From contig NW_023998432.1 in assembly GCF_014805625.2 (NCBI RefSeq), forward strand, positions 2,378,491-2,442,490: 64,000 bases of DNA, read 5' to 3'. Shown here piece by piece: positions 61,741-64,000 of this stretch (the stretch's first letter is position 1; the number at the start of each line of letters is the position of its first letter). Source of the DNA: Glossina fuscipes (lineage: Eukaryota > Arthropoda > Insecta > Diptera > Glossinidae). Both the position numbers and the translations under genes were made by a program. A model generated the notes under the pieces. The model saw only the letters and a list, made by a program, of their open reading frames with translations. It did no database searches and was not told the origin of the DNA.

Positions 61741-64000
61741 AATAAACCAGCGAAGTTAGGTCAGATTATCTTCAGCCAGCCATTTCGTAAAATAATTTCC
61801 TCTCTCATATTTTCTTTCGATAAATTAATTGCTTTGCTGGTAATATGAGGTGCGATATCAGCTAGTGGAAATTAAATAAATGATGTAAACTCGAAAACAA
61901 CCAGTCATCGCTGGTTTATAACAATCAGCATTGACAGTAACATTTTCAAAGAAATATGTCTCCGAAATGTCTACATTCTCTAATTCAAACCAGGCACTGC
62001 TTTCTCTAGGATCTTAAAAAGTCTCTTGGATCTATTGGAAGCTACTGTTATTCCATATTTTTGGTAGTAGTCTTTTGGAAACACATAGCATTCTGATTAC
62101 AAGAACTGCTGTATTAACCACAATTTTCCCTTCTTGCGTTTGATGAATAGAACTTTGTTTTTGGAAATATATTTACATAACATAAAGTAAACGTATTTTC
62201 GTTGTCAATCGTTGTTTGGTTATTTGTCAGAGCTGCCTGTCAAAACAAGATGTTATCAAAGTGAAACAAACGACAGCTTGAGATCACTCTGGAAACTTGT
62301 ATCACTATTAAAATGTATCTTACATATCGTATATACACCAAGTATAGGCATATATATGTGTACACACATAATGCTGGGTAAAGTAAATACACACCATATG
62401 ATACAAATAAAAAGCAACAAATTCGCATTAATTCGGTGATATTTGAAGCTACGCTCTTATTAAATTTGAACAACTTCATTCACGAAGCGAAATTCTTATA
62501 TGTATTTAAGAGTGGGTCTGGAACGGAGTGCGACAAGGTCTTGCCTAAGAACTGTATACAAAAATTGTACATGATATTGGTTTCCTTTTTGATTGGTCTC
62601 TTATTGCTTCAAGGCAGAGGTATTTGAGCGTAAGATTAAAGGAAGTAAAAAAAAAAACAAAAAGAAATCCATCTTTTCAATTTATATTTACATAAGCACA
62701 AACATATCCCATCCTGCTATTTATGCAAACTTTATGAAAACCATCTATATTTTGCAAAATGCTCGAAGACTAACAATCTGATTTGTAATTTTACTTAGAT
62801 TCGACAAATCTGAAATGTTACTGGCATGCTTATATATGTTTTCGTTTCATTTACATTAGGGTATAATTCTGCTAATATAATTATAATTAGGTCCACAAGG
62901 CCGGTAGAGTAAGTAATTTGATGATTCCGGGACACCTTTATTATTCGGCTTATCTTCCAAAAAGACTTAGTTATAGATATTTGGCCATCTATCTATATAC
63001 CTATCCATCTATCGGGAGACGAAACATTTAGGATATGCGTCGTTAGCTAATATATGGCAATGAACATAAAAGTTCGACAAATTCAAAATATAACTTTTAA
63101 TCATTTGCAAGTCAGATAGGAACTTAGAGCTTGATTTAAATATTCAATATTCTTTCGCTCTTCAAGCCCAATATAATTTTCGTACTCATGTATTACGTAA
63201 AAAAGTGTATGATAAGAGTTGATGGGTGTGCGATGTTTAAACTAAGATGAATACAATTTTCCTCATTTTGCCAAAAGATTTTGTTATGCACTACCCTCTG
63301 TTTTGGCCTTAATTTTATTTTTAGGGTTTTTTCTCTCTTTTTATTTATGTTTTTTCTTTCTTTTTCTTGATAATATTTACTTCATTAGTATAAGTAAACC
63401 ACATGAATATTTTAAAATGTAAATTTTCATAACCGTTAAATAAAATTAATGATGCCTTAAGGACATGCCCAAATGTACATATGTACACAAATATTTTCTT
63501 TTTTGCTTAAACTCAAGAAAAAGCTTAGGAAAAGGACCAAGAAATGTACACAATAAAAGTTGTACATTCATTCATTATAATATCTAAGTTGGCACTTATC
63601 ATTAGGGAAAAATCAGTCTCATCTGACAATGGGAAAAATCTCTCTTCACACAAAATATACACAATACTCAGTATATTTATTTAGTCGAATACAAACAGAC
63701 CAAAAAAAAAGAAAAATAATAATAATAATAATAAAGAAGGGGGAAAGGGAATAGGAAAACTGAAAAGGGAAAATGGAAACATTTTCTGGTATATTTTGTA
63801 TGTTTTAATGATTAAAAGCAAATAACAGAAAAATATTGTGGAGAACGGTATGGAACAACAGGCGTCAGTTTTTACTGCTTGATGCAAAATAAATACTATA
63901 AAAGCACAAGCCATAACCAAAGACTTCTTGTTTGCGTTAGTTATATACCAAAGAAATAAAAGCCACAAAATAATAATGACCTCAAGGCTTATTGTCATAC
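61740..64000. other. spacer, no gene recognised
   Basis: A/T-rich DNA with an (AAT)n run at 63715-63735. Frames at 62212-62439, 62593-62781 and 63681-63998 have no domain pattern; the last (minus) owes its hydrophobic end to purine-rich repeats on the plus strand. Confidence 0.55.
63715..63735. repeat. (AAT)n microsatellite
   Basis: About seven AAT units next to an AAAGAAGGGGGAAAGGG purine tract. Confidence 0.85.

Overview
This 64 kb window looks like AT-rich nuclear DNA of a higher fly (Diptera, probably a schizophoran such as a tephritid; this is inference). The signs are A+T-rich spacer, many (TA)n/(TATG)n/(CA)n microsatellites, mariner and Tigger/pogo-type DNA transposons, R1-group LINEs, and a gypsy-like LTR element whose gag has an asparagine-rich tail. 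I recognise no host protein-coding gene, tRNA, rRNA or CRISPR array. Most open frames are shadows, microsatellite translations or pieces of transposons. The window reads as intergenic or intronic DNA filled by successive transposon insertions, and nothing in it looks like an organised cellular system.

Layout. 1-2046: spacer with a large (TA/TATG) tract. 2047-3332: almost intact mariner with TIRs, TA target duplication and a DD34D transposase broken only by one nonsense codon. 3.3-18.4 kb: spacer with dispersed-repeat copies and a candidate tRNA-derived SINE. 18707-19568: internally deleted Tigger/pogo-like element that keeps the C-terminus of its transposase, followed by a second small fragment of it. 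20.94-22.57 kb: decayed Jockey/CR1-type LINE. 22.6-27.2 kb: spacer and dispersed repeats.

27.2-40.2 kb is a nested cluster. A gypsy-like element on the minus strand (gag and protease at 37.85-40.15 kb; RT, RNase H and integrase at 27.76-29.52 kb) is split by an 8.3 kb block. The block holds an R1-clade LINE (29.94-31.95 kb) ending in a CA repeat and, beside it, a nearly full-length R1/LOA-group LINE (copy A, 31982-37187) flanked by a 10-bp duplication. 40.2-50.3 kb is spacer with microsatellites and a second SINE-like copy.

50.3-56.8 kb carries direct and inverted copies of a dispersed repeat, a CR1-like LINE tail and two older mariner remnants. 56.86-61.74 kb holds LINE copy C (a leader joined directly to the RT C-terminal region, internally deleted) and then LINE copy B, a 5'-truncated relative of copy A with a poly(A) run of about 57 nt. 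Copies A and B share several disabling changes, so their common source was already defective. The last 2.3 kb is spacer.

The parts do not form a pathway; they record insertion history. The most useful observations are the datable nesting, the shared lesions of copies A and B, the recurring link between these LINEs and CA/ACAY repeats, the mosaic repeat at 56.3 kb, and the single-nonsense mariner.
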